NCBI GenBank assembly: GCA_020631735.1
Contig: CM036179.1
Coordinates: 21,505,063 to 21,569,062 of the forward strand
DNA length: 64,000 nt
Reading direction: 5' to 3'
From: Saccharum officinarum
Lineage: Eukaryota > Streptophyta > Magnoliopsida > Poales > Poaceae
The notes beneath the pieces are model-generated. The model worked only from the letters and a program-made list of their open reading frames with translations. It ran no database searches and was not told the origin of the DNA. The translations under genes were made by a program, and so were the position numbers. Below, piece after piece: positions 46,370-59,749 of the stretch; the stretch's first letter is position 1, and each line of letters starts with the position of its first letter.

Positions 46370-46956
46370 TATATGCTCATCATGAACGAGTAAAACCACG
46401 TTTTACACGTCTTTCCATATGAGCTTAGCCCAGCTCTCATACAAGCAAGATCCTATCTGTTATCCAATCAGAACAAAAAAAATTGAGTCACAATGTACAG
46501 CCATCAACTAATATAATAGTACTAAAGAAAAAAACTGAGTCATTATTTGCAGCCATATGCAGATATGCCAGCTAGCTAAATGAGTCCATCGGCCGCTGAA
46601 AGCCCGATGAAACAAACAATTAACGCATGCAAAAACCAGGTGGTGAGGCGTGGGGACGCGCGGTAGGGGACATGTCGCGTGGGGACGCGGCCGCGCGGGC
46701 CGGCAGCAGCCAAAGGGACGCAGGCGCGGCGGCTGCGAGAGCCGGGAGGCGAGAGCGGCGCGCGGGCGATTGGTGTGCGCGGCGCACCTGCCTGTCCGTC
46801 CTTTGGGGCTAGGCTAGCAAAGCTGTCACTGCCGCAACGAGCATTCCAGACAGTTACAGTACCAACGGACAACGCCGCCAGATCCACGGCGTCCACGCTG
46901 TTTTTTTTTTTCCTCTCTCCATCTGGACCGTCTCTCTCCTCTAGAGGTAGAGGTGA

Positions 46957-47297
46957 GGCTGTATTTAGTTCGTGAAAAGAAATTTTTTTTTGTGTCACAT
47001 CGGATGTTTTATAGGATGTCGGAAAAGGTTTTTGAATATTAATAAAAAAACTAATTACATAGCTCGTTTAGAAACTGCGAGACGAATTTATTAAGCCTAA
47101 TTAATCCATAATTAGCACATGTGGGTACTGTAGTACTTAAGGATAATCATGGACTAATTAGCTTAAAAGATTCATCTCGCGATTTCCAACCAAACTGTGC
47201 AATTAGTTTTTTTCGTCTACATTTAGTACTTCATGCATGTGTCCAAACATTCGATGTGATGGGTGAACTCAAAAAAATTTGGGAACTAAACCAGGCC
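46957..47297. mobile_element. Tourist/PIF-Harbinger-like MITE (copy 2)
   Basis: Same insertion as 3622-3962, with TGA on both sides. Confidence 0.75.
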
Positions 47298-47874
47298 TGA
47301 ATCTAGACCTCGGGCAAAATACCCGATACTCATCACTCGTATCCGAGTTACCCGAACCTGGACCCGAGGTACCCTACCCTACATTCAGATAGCAATTCTA
47401 GTTACACGAAATAAGTTTCGGTAATTCGGGTAATATCCCCGGTACCTGAACTGCCCAAACTACCTGAATATGTGTCTATGTTTTTGTGTTTGTGATGTGT
47501 TGCCAGTTGAACACTTGAACTTAACACTTTATTAGTATAAGATTCTCTCCGTTTGAACAAGTGACTATAATATTTTCTTCTCTGCAAATGTTGAAATTTT
47601 ATACAAATCACTGATGAAATTATGTATAAATTGCTACAAAAGTTTTGTGCGGTTTGCTGTTTTCTGTGAATTCAGGTATACCTTCTATTAATTCAGCTAT
47701 ATCCAAATCCGAATTATCGGTACCCAAAATTTCAGATAGTGCTTTTTCAGGGTGAAAATCGGTAGCAATTTTTATTACCCGAATTTTGAATTACCCAATC
47801 CAAAAAAAATTGTGGTAACCTGAACGCCTAGGCCTAGTGGATCGATTAGGGTATACAGCAAGATTTATCTGCTA

Positions 47875-48105
47875 CTCCCTTTGTCCAAAATTACATGACG
47901 TTTTGACTTTTAGATATCTTGTTGACTATGTGTCCAATTCAAATTTTTTATATAAATATTATTTATTTTTGCTGACTTATTTTATCATTAAAGATATTTT
48001 AATAATGATGATTTATTTATTTTTGCATAAAAAACTGAATAAGACAAATGGTCAAATATGATATCTAAAAGTCAAAAGTGTGATTTATTTTTAAGGCAGA
48101 GGGAG
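47875..48105. mobile_element. Stowaway-like MITE (copy 2)
   Basis: Same insertion as 4541-4771, with TA on both sides. Confidence 0.85.
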
Positions 48106-48107
48106 TA

Positions 48108-49434
48108 TGTTGCTTCATTCGTTAATGCTCAAAATAAAAGATTCTTTTTTTCTTTCTCCCTATTCCTCCCCCCCCCTCTCACACATTCTCTCTCTTCTAG
48201 GGGTGTGCTTCATTCCATGGTGCTTAAAATGCAAAAGGTTCCATAATCTAACTCGTGGAGGTGAGTCCTCACGGATATCACAAGGCGTAAATATTAGTTC
48301 AAAATGTTACCCGTAAGTACATATAGGGATATAAAATTTTGCTGCTTAGTTAATTTCTCACGAACTACTACTCCCTCCAAGCATGTTTCTAAGGCGTAAT
48401 GGCTCGTACTCCACATACCAAAAGGTAATATTAACTCTAGTGTTCCTAAATCAACATGCATAACTCCCCTCAATGTGACCAGACTCGGCCCCCACATCGC
48501 TCCAACAGAGGCGACTCAGGCGGTGGCGCACCGTGCAGTGTCTCCACCACCATCCTCGCTGCCGTCGGAGCGCTCCACCGAAAGCCCTTGCAGGTGCAAG
48601 GACAGTGGCGGCGGGGCGGCTCTCATCTTCTCCTCAACTCGCCCCTTCCTCCTTGCCTCCCTACTTGATTCCTCCCCTGTTCCGGCATCGGTGGGTGCTT
48701 CCCGACTTGGGGGGCTGCAGATCTGGGTCATATGGCCTTCGGGGTCTCCTTGTTCGGATCTGCTCGCATCGGAGGTGGTATGGCGGGGCGGGTTGGCGGA
48801 TGCTTCTAGGGCGGAGGAGGCGCTCATGCTCGTCGGTGGCAGTTGTGCGATGGTGCACGAGGGCGCTACGCGACCTAGCAGGGGCATAGCGACGGCTTCG
48901 GTTTGTCTCGGCTTACCTACCTTGTCATGTGCCTCCCTCTAGTCGCCGCGCCTCCTAGTGCTTGGGGCTAGTGTTGTGGCAGGCGACGACGGGCGATGAG
49001 TTTCCTTCGTTGTGTAGTGCTGGGAGCTTGCAGGAGAGGCGGCGTTGGCCGGGTGCGTTAGCCTCTGGCTACGCACTGCGGTGCTCTTGGGAGCAACTGC
49101 TATTGTGGGGTAGTTGCTACCCCTTTGTGCGGTGGTGGGGGTGGTGCTAGGCGAAAGCCTTGGCCGATTTCTATCGGAGGTGATGATAGTGACGTCTTTG
49201 GGCACCACTGCCTTCCTTGGAAGTGTCGTCATATGCACACTTTGCTTACCTTGTGGGTTCATCTAGAGAAAACTCTGTTTGGTTAGCCCGAGATCGCGCG
49301 CCAAAATTCTGGATCCCCGATAGTGAATTCTAAGGTGTAGGTAGGTTTTACTTTTATTTTGCTATATTATATATAATATAAGTATATACATGTTTCGTTT
49401 TCTCGTGGGAATGTGTGTTGTAGACCGTTGCAAG
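48108..49434. other. Intergenic with GC-rich unclassified segment (copy 2)
   Basis: Counterpart of 4774-6100. Differences include C4904 (copy 1) against A, and A5231 against G. Confidence 0.45.
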
Positions 49435-49442
49435 TAGGCGAA

Positions 49443-49620
49443 CAGGGGCGGATCTACAGGGGGCTGGGGGGGGGGCTCCAGCCCCCCTATAGCTGGTGCA
49501 ACAATGGAGGTATGGAGAGGGTGAGGGAGAAGAAGAGGTGGAGGAAAGAAGAAAAATGAAGAGAGAAGAGAAAGAAGAAGAGATCAGCCCCCCTTCAATC
49601 GTGTTCTGCATCCGCCACTG
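49443..49620. mobile_element. hAT-type MITE with 8-bp target duplication (copy 2)
   Basis: Same element as 6109-6286, flanked by TAGGCGAA at 49435-49442 and 49621-49628. The G run near the left end is arranged slightly differently from copy 1. Confidence 0.88.
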
Positions 49621-49628
49621 TAGGCGAA

Positions 49629-52600
49629 CTACCCCTTTGGACGACTTGACTGTAAACATTTTCTTCTAAGTTGCTATCGTCGACGATCGACGTCGTTATC
49701 GTGCGCCTTTCCGAAACAAAGTATGCATACAGGGAGTCAAACCGTAGTTTTCGGTTTGCCCATCATCTTTTTTTCCCTTTTTGTAGCCATGCTACCGTAC
49801 CCAACACTTCGAGATTTGTATGAACTCAGCTTCATTACAAAGCACACAATTGCATGCGGTCGTGACTCGTGACTTGCATGTAACCGTGTGTTTGGTCCAG
49901 CACGGATATTCGTTCGTGTTGACGAAAACGAAGCAAAACGCTAACGAGCTGTGCGTAAGCACGCAGCATCTTCCAACTCTCGAAGTGGCACCATATATAT
50001 GCGTACCAAAGCTTTACTGGTTCCGGCCGGCGGCGTCGTCGTCTATTGCCTTCAAACACCAGACTTTTTGTATAACTTTTTGGCATTTTTTTATATAACT
50101 TGAGACACCAGACTTTGCTGAGTCGTGGAATCATCGCCAGTGGTGACTGCAATGCAAAGTCATGGCGAGAAAAAGAAATGTAGGGCCTGAATGGCAGGAC
50201 AAATTTCGTCCAAATCGTCTTAGCACCTCCTATGGACGTGCTTGATCCAAATCACCACTCCAAGTATCTGGTACTGGTATAAGCCGCTTTGCCATCTCTT
50301 CATCTTCATCTGCAAAGAATTCTCGACGTGAAAACACAAAGACAAAAACCTGATCTTTGAATAGGAAAAAGAATGGATCCAAAGGTCCCAAATTAATTAG
50401 CTTATTTGAAAAAAAGCTTTCTTTTTCGAAAGATATATCTCGTGTATGGTACTGCATCGTTTCACTCTGCAGGAAGTCCGAATCAGTCTCTTGCACCTCG
50501 GCAGTAACAAATTCAGATTCCGGACTATTTAAGCATGGGACAAAATATATATATATATATTCAACGATTTTCACGAGGAAAATAGTCAAGCATGTGCTGA
50601 TGAATAGTTCCAACTCGCTCTTTATCCACAATGAAATTAGTAGTTTACTGGTCCAACCACATGACGAAGTGGTGTGTGTATATATATATGTGTGTGTGAC
50701 TCTAATTCTCTTGTAAATTGCTAGGTACCCTGTTACACTAGCAGAATGTCGTGTACGGCAAGGGCTAACACCAGCCATTTAATTTTGGTCGTTGCGAAAT
50801 GTTTTTTTTCAAAAAAAAACCGGCTTCTTGATTATTTATATTATTAGTTTTTTTTTCTCGGATACGCAAAGAACTTGCGTATCTTTGTATTATGTCGGAG
50901 AATGAGTTTACAACGACGCACCATAAACGTAACGCACTAGGGCGGCTATATTATTAGTTCTTTTGACGACAACTATTTCATAGCCAAGTTAAATCTATTC
51001 AAGAAAAAAAAGAGAAGTTTTTTTTCTAAAAAATAGGAGACGAAACACAATGATCACTAGTGGTTCACTACTAACAGATCTCCTCAGGAAATTAAACACT
51101 GACGCTGATTCCCCTTATATATCTCCACTAGGCTAGGAGCACTGGAGCAATATGACAAATAAACAAACCTATAATATCGACCAAGTATACACAGTGTAGG
51201 CATTGGCATAGACTAGTCTGGATTGCGATGTTTCTGCTGGATAGATAGGCCTGACAAAACACGAACGGTCCCAGGATAGGAGTGCCCATATTTGCTACAG
51301 CTATAGGAGCCGGAGCCGGGCGGCCAGCAGCCGGTGAGCCCAGGCACCACCAATGTGTATCATGGATCATGCAGTACACCGGAAAAGTACATGTCTTTGC
51401 TGGCATTCCAAACCACTGGTCCAATGGAATGCCAAATCCACCGATTATTGACGCACAGAGGCAGCTAGGGGTGATAGATGGGCAGTGGTACACAGTGCAT
51501 CAGTGGCCGCAATGCATGCACTGGCTCTGGCTGCCCTCACACATTTTCACCAGGTGAACCTGATGATAGGCACTGCACTGCATTGAACACTACTCCTACA
51601 GTATGTGCAATTCAGTTACTGCTGCTGCTGCATATCATGCTTGACATCCCCTCATTTCCTTGTGAGTGTTTGGCTTGGCTGCAAACATTGGCAAGGGGGT
51701 CCCCCTGCCTGCCTGCTGTCCTCTTGCCTTTGAGCCTTTGAGGAATCATCCCCAATAATTTGGTTGCTCAAATGTGAGGTGAGATGGAGATGGGATGGGA
51801 TGAGGCTGCAGCAACCAGCAGCTTCTTGTTTGTCATGTGGGTTAATTCTGGTCCCCTGGGAAGGCATGTGGGTGGAGGGATTCCTTGTTACTTGCAGTTA
51901 CAGCTCTAGCAGCTCCCACTGCATAAAATAGAGGAGGGAGCCATGTGACCCAGGCCTCTAATTATTGTTTAGCTGGTGTACTAGCTTCAAGATGTGTGTG
52001 CAATCTCTGGCTCTAGTAGGTCTCCATGTTTAAAAGGTTCTCAAAAGGGCAATGCCATTGTCTTGTTCATGGTGGCTCTGTCCTCCGCCGACATCGACAT
52101 TCGTAGTAAGGCTCGAAAACAAGAACAGAAGAACGCCTATATTTTTTTTTTGGTTGGCAACGGTGGCTTGGAAAGATATGGGGGGAAACAACAGATTATG
52201 CTTATGTAGATTGTAGGTGCATGAACTTTTGTTCAGGACAACAATCTGAAAGGGTACAGTTTGTACTCTATTATGCATTTGCCTGTTCCCTTGCTTTAGG
52301 GAACAGCCCTCCTAATAGGAAAAAAAGCATCATCTTGCAGTGAAAAAAAAGGTAATGAGGGTGGTGAGGAGGACAAATCAAAGAAAGCATCTCTGGATGC
52401 ATTATTGTTCACAGTTCACAGAGGAGATAGGGTGGTGCTTTCAGATGCAATACAAACTAACCCTTTGATGGCAGGGAAGGATGGCTGGCAGGAAGTAGGA
52501 GCTCACTCGGCACTAGGCATTTTGTCCTACTCACCAGTCACCACAAGGTGGCCATTAGTATAATGCTCCCTTTGATTCTGTTGCTCCTTGAGGCCCCTAC

Positions 52601-55600
52601 ACCATCACAACCCTCTGCACTTCTATATTTGGAGGGCACATCTCGTGCCTATCCCCAAAGTTCAACTGTGGCAGATCAGAATATAGGTGGATGGATGATG
52701 CTAATATTCCATTTCAGCAGCTCACCGGTATCCCAGTTATATATATGTATGTCTGAAGATATATATGCACAATGCAGTGCTATGACATGACATATACAAA
52801 CAGAGGCATGAATGACGCACAAGTAAAATATTCATCAGACAGCTCCAATGAATATAGAAAGCCATGCAGCATCACAGTGAGTCACCTTGCTTCAACTGAC
52901 TAGGATCCTCCACTTGTGCAGAATTCAGCAAACAGAATGACACCTATTGACGTACTATTAAAGATATTGCAAATCGCATATAGAAAAATATTTTGCTATG
53001 AAGGCTGTCAGTAATTCCAGGGGTACACAAGTCTTAGCTTCCTTCTGCCTTATGAGATGGCAGTGCTCCTCACAACATCAAGGAGGCAAGGCAAGCAGCA
53101 TTTGACTCCCAAGATATTTATAAGCAACATAACCGGCAAGGCAGTATGTGCAATTAAGGAGTTAGTTGTCTTGAGCACATTGTTTTTTTTCAGTTGTAAC
53201 TTCCAGTGTAATCATCTTCAGAAGCAAGTTCTGATGCATATGCAGAAATGGAGGACACACAAAGCCCAGGTGGCAATTGACATGATTCACCAGCAAGCAA
53301 CAGCACACTGACATGCTGCTGGGATCGGTTCGCTTAGTCAGCACACCATGAACTGGCAAAGCATCATCACCGTGGAGAAAAGAGGATTCTGAATCACTCA
53401 AAACCAGCCCATGGCATTGAAAACCGGGATTCCGTAGGTCAACTCTAGGAATCATTAGCGACGATAACTATGGTATTAAAGGATCGCATAGCCGACAAAA
53501 GTTGGAGGTTGACCCCCTATGTTCAAGCTTGATTTGGTACTAGAACATATTGAGCTGGAAATGCTTCAATCAGAGACAAATATTAATAACTACTCCCTCC
53601 ATTCTAATCGTTTTGGTTCTCCTAAATATATAACTTTTACTAGGTATCTAGACATAATGTATATCTAGATGCCTACAGAAAAATTATATATTTAGAAAAG
53701 TCAAAATAACTTACAATTTGAAACGGAGGGAATAGTAACTAAGGACAAAGAGGGAGTAGTAACTAAGGACAAAAAGTTTGGTTAATTTACTCCACTTGAT
53801 TTGAAGAAAAAAGAATGAGAGTGGTAGTGAAAAACTGCTTGTACGTTACTATAGGTTAAAAGACGAAATCCATGCTGTAAGTTTGCTTGGTTTTAGAATA
53901 ATATAAAAGGTTAGTTTATCCTGTTTCAGATTTTTCCATTGTTGTGAATTGTAGGGCTTTTTTCCCTCTTTTATGCCGATGTAATTCATTGTCTACAACC
54001 GTCTTTCACATAGATTAAGACCAGAAGGAAACAAACTCTTTATATTATCCAGAGCCAAGAAATGGTCCTCAGACAGAGTGGCGCTTGGATGAGAAAAACG
54101 ACAACAGAGATCGGACTAGCGTGCAAAAATCCTCTGCAGTTCTGCAGACTGAGACTTCTCTGTTTTGATCTTCTCAGCCTCCAGTAGCACGCACAACCTT
54201 ATTTCACGGTTCTTAATGGAACAGGGAGAGATATGGAGTGCATGCAGATTATAATTCCAAGCTCACCGATGTCAACTGAAAAACATCGCTGGCTGCTGAA
54301 GAGTCAACCATTAAACAAGCTGAAACCACCAAGAACACAGGGCTGCAGACATGTACTGCAGCCGTACGACTTGCCACAACATGTCCTGACGAGTGACGAC
54401 TTAAGAAAGAAATCTGCACATTTCACTTGCGTTTCCTCGAAGCTCGAATTCGTCTCGTGTTCTTGATCAAGTACGCGTACTCTCCCCTTGGTCTGAGCTA
54501 CGTAGCAGCCTAGCACTGTACTTGCAGAAGGTTTTTAAAACTCCCCCCATAGCTGTCGTCTGCCTCATCAGATGTTCTTCCTCCCTCCCTCCCTCCCTCC
54601 CTCCCTCGAGAAATGAGACTCGATCGAGCAAGTTGCCGCGGGCGATCGCCGGCCTGCCTTGGAAGCCCCAAGAATCTGTACACGCTTGCTTGATCGCAAC
54701 AATACTACGTGTAGTGCTGCCACTGCCACTGCCACTGCCAGGAGATGGCAGCTCAGAAGCTTCCGAGTGCAGCCAGCCATTGCATGGCATGCTTCGTGGA
54801 AACTGTAACTGTAACATAAACAAACTTAGCCGTGGCTACATGGCTGCTGCTCTCGAGGAAATCGATCGAGATCCAAAATCAAGTTTTTCCACATCCCCAG
54901 AACAACATCCATCCATGGCTACCTCCTCCTAGATTGCAGAGAAGCCGGCCGGCGCCTCGGCGAGCTTAATCCAATCGTTGCAGTGTCCATCCATAGCAGT
55001 AGTAGAAATTTTGGTTCCATCCATAGGAGTAGTAGAAATTTGGTTCTGGTGAAGTACTACCTGAACTGAACAAGAACCACGACCTTGCCATGTACTGTAA
55101 TTTTAGTGCTTGTCTGTCAAACAGAACGGTGCGAGGACGAGGACGATCGATGCACCGTGGCTGTTGTATCTGCCAGACAGACGTCCGGGCAGCAGCAGCG
55201 GCGCATGCAGCTGTTGGGATCGAGATCGGCGCCGATCCCCGGCCGGTAGCTGCGTGCATGAAGGCGTACGTTGCCCACGGAATAAGGAAGGGTCCTCTCT
55301 CTCGGCACATGGCGCCAAGCGGGCATGACACAAGCAGCTCGGCTAGCTCGGGCGCTGCACCCACCCACTCCTCATGAGAGACATCCGAGGCCCAATTAAT
55401 AGGCCACATGAGCAGCTAACCACTTGATTACGATCGATCGCCACGCCACGCACTAGGTAATGGCACGGCACAGCGCCCCAGGTAAACCCCTCTCCACCTA
55501 CGTCTCACTCACCATCTGTTACTGTCAGTCTCAGCGGAGAATTTCATTGCGCTGTTTCCAAGACTGTCATATTAGTAGAATGAAATGAAACTTGGTTAAA

Positions 55601-55790
55601 ATACCTACTCTCAATGCAAAGTTCCATTCTTGAGTTTCATAAGCATTTAATTCTAAGACTCATTAAGAGTTGGTAATCGTGCCGAGAGAGTTTCATCCCC
55701 ATGAAACTCATTTCTTCTCTCTCTTCATTAAAACATTGTCATGTCTTCAAAATTTCATACGTGGCAGGCTATTAAATGCAAATGAAACTA
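49629..55790. other. Intergenic, no gene recognised (copy 2)
   Basis: Counterpart of 6295-12460. It contains a Stowaway-like MITE at 53593-53732, the hairpin at 51401-51434 and the (CTCC)n tract near 54580-54607. The microsatellite at 50672-50698 has TG repeats where copy 1 has TA. Confidence 0.55.
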
Positions 55791-55797
55791 CCACTTA

Positions 55798-55992
55798 GGC
55801 CAGTCTCAATGGAGTTTCATCAGAGTTTCATGGGCATTAATTATGCTAATGTGGCACCATATTAATAAAGAGAGAGATGATAAGAGTTTCATGGGAGTAG
55901 AGAGAGTTTCATGTGGACGAAACTCTTCTGCACTGTTTCCAAAATCTGGATGTGTTAGAAACAGTGACATGAAATCTCCACTGAGACTGGCC
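55798..55992. mobile_element. Tourist-like MITE (copy 2)
   Basis: Same insertion as 12467-12661, with TTA on both sides. Confidence 0.88.
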
Positions 55993-56218
55993 TTATGCTT
56001 GGGTATGGCTCCATCTTCTCAGCTAGTGTAATGAGCTAGTAGGTGCTGGTGGCTGGTGCTGCTGCCCCTGATTTGTGCCGATGAATCTGCCCCGGAAAGC
56101 GCGGCAAAAGCGTTGGCTCTGCTCCGATCCTCGCCCTACGATTTGAATTTAAAAAACAGAGCTGCAATCCTATGGAATGAGAAGGATCCATACCATACTG
56201 CTATACTATTACTACATA

Positions 56219-56475
56219 TTCCCTTCGTCCGGTTGATTATGCAATTACGGGAAACGTGCCGTTCAAACTGTATCAACTTTGACCAAATTTATAGTAAAAA
56301 GTATTAGCATTTATGTCTCAAAATAAATTTATTATGAAAATATATTTCATAACCAATCTAACTGTACTTATTTTGTCTCATAAGAGTTAGTATTTTTTTA
56401 TGTAATTTTAATCAAAATTTGCGATGGCTGATTTCTCGGGACGTGAGAATTGCATATTTATTGGGACGGAGGGAG
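56219..56475. mobile_element. Stowaway-like MITE (copy 2)
   Basis: Same insertion as 12887-13143. Confidence 0.8.
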
Positions 56476-56561
56476 TACTATATCTGGAGATATACTATAG
56501 CATCTGGCTTTGTGCCACAACATCCACACTCGCTCTTCTTTAGAGGGAGGGAAATCTGGTA

Positions 56562-56808
56562 GGCTGTGTTCAGTTCCTCAAAAAAAAGGTACTATGCGAA
56601 AAAAAGATTATCCGTCACATCAAACTTGCGATACATGCATGGAGTACTAAATGTAGATGAAATTAAAAACTAATTGTACAGCTTGGTTGTACTGTGCGAG
56701 ACGAACGTTTTGAACCTAATTAGTCAACGGTTGGACACTATTTGCCAAATAAAATCAAAACGTGCTACAGTACTTTTTTTTACCCTTTTTAGGGATCTAA
56801 ACACAGCC
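56562..56808. mobile_element. Complete GGCTGTGTTCAGTTCC-type MITE
   Basis: GGCTGTGTTCAGTTCC and GGGATCTAAACACAGCC are inverted ends, and GTA flanks both sides (56559-56561 and 56809-56811). This is the complete form of the element cut by the gap in copy 1. Confidence 0.8.
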
Positions 56809-56811
56809 GTA

Positions 56812-58572
56812 GTTTACTTGGCCAGAGATTAGAGAAGATACAGCCGATCGTCGGGGACTGGATTGACAGCGAGTCGGATCAAATAACCTAATCGCTGCAG
56901 CGAGAGCGAGGAGCGTGATATATGATTTTTTTTCTCGATCGATGCGAGTGCGTCTTTGTGAAGAAATTAAGAATTGAAGGACAGCGAACCTAGCTGCACA
57001 ACTGACAAAACATTGATATGCTGGAGCTGGACTACTACTACTGAGGTTCTATACTAGTAGTACTAGTTTCAGATTTCCAATGGATGGAATGCTTGCCACC
57101 CAAGATGTATGTCTGTGGCGCCACCATATGTCTACAGTCTACTTTTATTAGTCAGTTGTTAATCTTAAACGGTTAGTTGATCAGTTAGTTAGTTGATCTT
57201 AATCAGGGGTGATCAGTGCTGCTGCAACATGGTATGGACATGGACTGGCAGTTAACATCTGCACTCACACTGTCACACTCACACACTGGACGTTAACATC
57301 TGCAGTGTGGCAGTGGCAGTGCACAGCGCAGCTGCTGAGCTGCCATTGCACATTTGCACCTGGTCAGTGCTGTGTGATGGCCATGGCGCAGCGCAGGACG
57401 GAATCTTAACTGAAGCAAGCGCTGGCTCATCACCAGATCGGACTTGAGAGCGTCAGAGCTCTGTCTGAGGGCTACTAGACAGCACATCGCGCATACTGGA
57501 AATCTTGTGGGCACTACTACTACTCCTACCGAAAAGGCAAGGCTGCATCTGCCAAAACGCCAAGCCTTGTGCGGGGCAAGATGTGATCGATCCCAAGGGC
57601 AATCAAAAGTGGAGGCAGGGGACGTAGCAATGGCAAGGCGCCTGCCTGCCTGCCTGCCTGCTGGTTGGCTGGCTCTTGAGCAGCCGCACCGCACGGCACT
57701 GCAAGGGTGGTGGCTGTCTCTGCTGGTGACTGTACCCGAGCTGTGCTGAGCTGAGGTACTGCCGCCAACGTACGCCATCACTCTCGCTCGCTACTGGCGA
57801 AAGGGAGGCACGCTACGCTACGATCAAGGGTGGAGCCGTGGAGGAAGCTGAATTATTGAGAGAGAGAGGGGTGGGGAGGAGAGGTCGTTGTTGGATTGAT
57901 GGATGCCATGGCATATGGCTGGTAGTGGCTAGAGGGCAGCAGATCGAGGACACGGCAGGGCAGCACTGCTAGCTGCGTCCTCCTCTCCAATCTCCGTGCG
58001 GAGGGAGTACTACGGCATGGGTGATCATCATATTGCTAGCAGTGGTACTCGTTTAGCTCTATCTGTGTACCATCCATGATACATATTGATATGGTCCATC
58101 ACATGCGCAGCACATGAGAGGCTGGCGGCGGCTGCTGCAAGAGCAGCAGCTGTTATGGTGGGCATGGCGTTGCATAACCATAGCCAATCGATCGATCGAT
58201 GGCATCGATCAGGTTCAGGTCGGATCAGATCTTGTGCGGCGCGGCGACGTCCGTCGTGCATGCCATCGAGTTGCCCTGTTCATTCCATTTCCACCTCGAT
58301 CGGCATGCATGCATGCATGTCGCCATGACAGCGTACCAGTACGTACCTGGAGGCACGCCACTCCAGCACCACATGGAGATGGAAGTATGTGCAGTGCAAG
58401 CAAATGCGATCCTCATCTCGTGCATGGCTCAGAGCCATGAATGTGGTCATGGCCGCAGGCAGCTGGCTGGCTTAGCTATCCTTGCTAGTATGCCTACTAC
58501 TAGGACTACCCCACTCATCACCCTCATCAGTCATCAGTGATGCAGCCAGCCTTTTCTTTTCCACGGCACAAA
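56812..58572. other. Intergenic, no gene recognised
   Basis: Contains simple repeats: TGCC units at about 57644-57660, GATC units near 58188-58200 and GCAT units near 58303-58319. Overlapping frames on both strands at 57290-57780 and 58030-58540 have no family resemblance. Confidence 0.5.
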
Positions 58573-58814
58573 GGCACCGTTTCGATGCCAAAAATTTTAC
58601 CAAAATTTTCAGATTTCCTGTCACATCGAATCTTTGAACACATGCATGAAGCATTAAATATAGATAAAAAATAAAACTAATTACACAGTTTAGACTAAAT
58701 GGACGAGACAAATCTTTTAAGCCTAATTAGACCATGATTGGACAATATTTACCAAATAACAATAAAACTGCTACAGTGGCGTTTCACCAAAAAATTTGCC
58801 AACTAAACCGCCCC
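58573..58814. mobile_element. MITE related to the GGCTGTGTTCAGTT family
   Basis: GGCACCGTTTCG at the left and CTAAACCGCCCC at the right are loosely inverted, with AAA on both sides. The interior words CACATCGAATC, AAAACTAATTACACAG and CCTAATTAGACCATGATTGG are shared with 56562-56808 and 3622-3962. Confidence 0.65.
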
Positions 58815-58817
58815 AAA

Positions 58818-59660
58818 GATGAGGATGAGGATGAGTTGATGCAAATGCACACATGACGCTCTGCCTCTACTGTCTTAGGTGCAGAAAACTACACATTCAC
58901 CGCCAGTAGAGTACGTACAGATGAACAGAAGATTCATGTGGGCATGATCAGGTAGTATACTTGTGCCTATCCATCCAAATCCATGATCCTCCATTCACCG
59001 CCAGCCGGAGGCACTGAAGCCGTGCGCTGCGGCGTTGCTTTACGTTGCGTCAGCGATCAGAGAGATTCATCAGAGCAGAGGCAGAGCATCTGCTGGCTGC
59101 CGGCTGCTGCGGCGGCCCGCGGTCGGGCGGCACCAAGCGCCTGGCGGAAGCCCATGCAGGGGCAGGCAGCCAGGCAGGGCGGCCAGCATGCAGCCGGCAC
59201 ACGAAACAACGCAACACGACGCGACGCGACGGCAGCGGCAGCGGTCAGGGGCAGTGCCATCATTCAAGAGGTTCGTTACGCTGGCTGGCATGGCAGGGAG
59301 CGGCAGGCGCCAGTGGCTGGTGAACGTCCATGTCTTGGCAGAGGAGGGGCAGGGCGGGGCGCCTGGTCCCCGACATGGTCGGTCGTGTCCGTCGTCTCTT
59401 GTCCGTGTCCGCCCACCAAGTAAACTCCAAACTCCAGGCGACGCCTTTAGTACTCTCACTAACAGCAAACAAATCGCTGTATATAATGATGATTTATTTA
59501 GTAAGAACATACCTACTCTTGCATGGTATACTCTAATCAATTGAGTACTCTAATCACCATTGGTACTTCCAAATTACATGTCTCTTCTGTCAAAGTGGTT
59601 AACCTAAAATACCTTTCTATCCTTGACAAGATGTGCTTATAGTTTACTAGTTAGAATTAG
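58818..59660. other. Intergenic, no gene recognised
   Basis: A GC-rich part at 59010-59430 has overlapping frames on both strands without domains. The rest is AT-rich. The left end of the gypsy LTR that ends at 63197 may lie in or near this stretch, but no TGTAACACC-type start was found. Confidence 0.45.
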
Positions 59661-59662
59661 TG

Positions 59663-59743
59663 TTTAAATCCTTCGGCTAAACCTCTTAATTGTTGTTGTT
59701 CGCAACAGCTAAGACATTTAAATCCTTCGGCTAAACCTCTTAA
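59663..59743 (+). repeat. 27-bp direct repeat with 54-bp period
   Basis: TTTAAATCCTTCGGCTAAAC and its next seven bases occur exactly at 59663-59689 and again at 59717-59743. Confidence 0.85.
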
Positions 59744-59749
59744 ACCGTG

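Larger units (their letters stand above)
43337..56749 (+). repeat. Large duplicated block, copy 2
   Basis: Same orientation and content as 1-13407, starting within intron 1 of CYP734A only because the window cuts copy 1 there. Similarity can be followed to 56733. After an 11-base difference it continues to 56749, where copy 1 runs into N. The real block may extend further on both sides. Confidence 0.97.

Noticed and set aside
59035..59544. 169-codon frame in GC-rich intergenic DNA
   Set aside because: Mirrored by a 156-codon minus-strand frame; composition effect without recognisable protein.
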